Source of the DNA: Malachius bipustulatus
Lineage: Eukaryota; Arthropoda; Insecta; Coleoptera; Melyridae
Reading direction: 5' to 3'
Length of the DNA stretch: 64,000 nt
Assembly: GCA_910589415.1 (NCBI GenBank)
Contig: OU342639.1
Coordinates: 16,066,268-16,130,267 of the forward strand
This document shows positions 63,522 to 64,000 of the stretch, one piece after another. The stretch's first letter is position 1. Each line of letters begins with the position of its first letter. The translations under genes were made by a program, and so were the position numbers. Below the pieces are notes generated by a model, which was not told the origin of the DNA, ran no database searches, and worked only from the letters and a program-made list of their open reading frames with translations.

Positions 63522-64000
63522 TTATATTGAAGGTCCCATGCAGTATTGTTTAACTCTGTATGCCGCCGCTAGTGCCTCTGTCTCCACCACCAAGTGAAGT
63601 GGCGGAAGCCCTAGGAGCACTTCCATGGCCGCTGTTGGTGTTGTTCTCATCGCTCCTGTTATTGTCAGTAACGCGAGTCTTTGTAACTTATTTAGCTTTG
63701 TAACGTGCTCCTTTTTTCTAGATTTATGCCACCATAATAAAAAGCCATATGTAATTGTGGGTACTATAACCTTAGTGTACATCCAGTGTGCCATTTCTGG
63801 TTTCAGTCCCCACGTTCTACCTATCATTCCTCTACCGGCCCATAAGGCTCTGGTAGCCTTTTTGGTTGTTCTTTCTATGTGTGCTCCGAAGTTAAGTTTG
63901 TTATCCAGGGTAATACCCAGATACTTAACCTCCATGCTTAGTGGGATTTCTTGTCCTGCAAGTCTTAGTCTCTTCAGGTCTTGAAGATTTCTTCTTTTCG
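63522..64000 (-). pseudogene. LINE reverse transcriptase C-terminal part, runs off the window
   Basis: Minus strand from the edge: LRLAGQEIPLSMEVKYLGIT, LDNKLNFGAHIERTTKKA, LWAGRGMIGRTWGL, VIVPTITYGFLLWW, LNKLQRLALLTITGAMRTTP and MEVLLGLPPLHLVVETEA. This is the thumb and connection region of I/R1/LOA-type ORF2. It joins the RNase H part at 62845-63420 after a gap where about 80 residues are missing or shifted. The 5' part is outside the window. Confidence 0.8.

Noticed and set aside
54725..64000. RhoGAP domain exon of vilse
   Set aside because: No sequence resembling the arginine-finger segment after the TEG codon was seen; the region is transposon-filled intron.

Overview
This is AT-rich animal nuclear DNA with spliced genes, long introns and dense transposable elements. 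The Yorkie and Vilse protein families, the arthropod-type TCAGT initiator in an LTR, and the mix of elements (PHD-finger LINEs, Penelope-like hammerhead repeats, TA-flanked MITEs) point to an insect with a large genome. A beetle is plausible, but I cannot prove the order from the sequence.

Three host genes lie on the + strand. (1) yorkie (yki), the Hippo-pathway coactivator: the window enters inside the gene. Its exons are 5021-5145 (second half of WW1), 39338-39466 (WW2), 41009-41269 (coiled coil plus a Warts-type H-x-R-x-x-S site) and 42688-42839 (C-terminus, PDZ-type tail, stop). The TEAD-binding N-terminus is outside. The 34 kb intron holds a second WW2 exon (30077-30186) with splice sites in the same phase, mostly synonymous differences and a 4-nt deletion. 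(2) A 1547-codon single-exon SMYD-type (SET plus MYND) gene at 46014-50657, with a roughly 600-residue acidic repeat region between the SET part and the C-terminal helical part. (3) vilse/RhoGAP93B (ARHGAP39 family), exons 53211-54417 and 54472-54724: two WW domains and MyTH4. The RhoGAP exons lie beyond the window.

Most of the rest is transposable elements. At 6200-18184 a decayed non-LTR retrotransposon is split by four later insertions: a Penelope-like inverted pair carrying hammerhead ribozymes, a TA-flanked MITE, a nearly intact 4.8 kb CR1-like LINE, and a 2.3 kb DNA transposon with a perfect 33-bp TIR and a 9-bp target duplication. From 18185 to 22700 and from 27600 to 39233 there is a chain of long inverted-repeat (foldback/MITE) elements, mostly flanked by TA, plus a Tc1/mariner-like transposase relic. 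On the right, a minus-strand RNase H-bearing LINE (58976 to beyond 64000) is split by an intact 3.66 kb DNA transposon (59183-62844) with TIRs, a 4-bp duplication and an intron-containing 875-residue transposase.

The host genes share no evident operon-like logic, though two of the three are WW-domain proteins. The strongest leads are the duplicated and broken yki WW2 exon, the intact transposon on the right, the paired hammerhead motifs and the acidic insertion in the SMYD protein.
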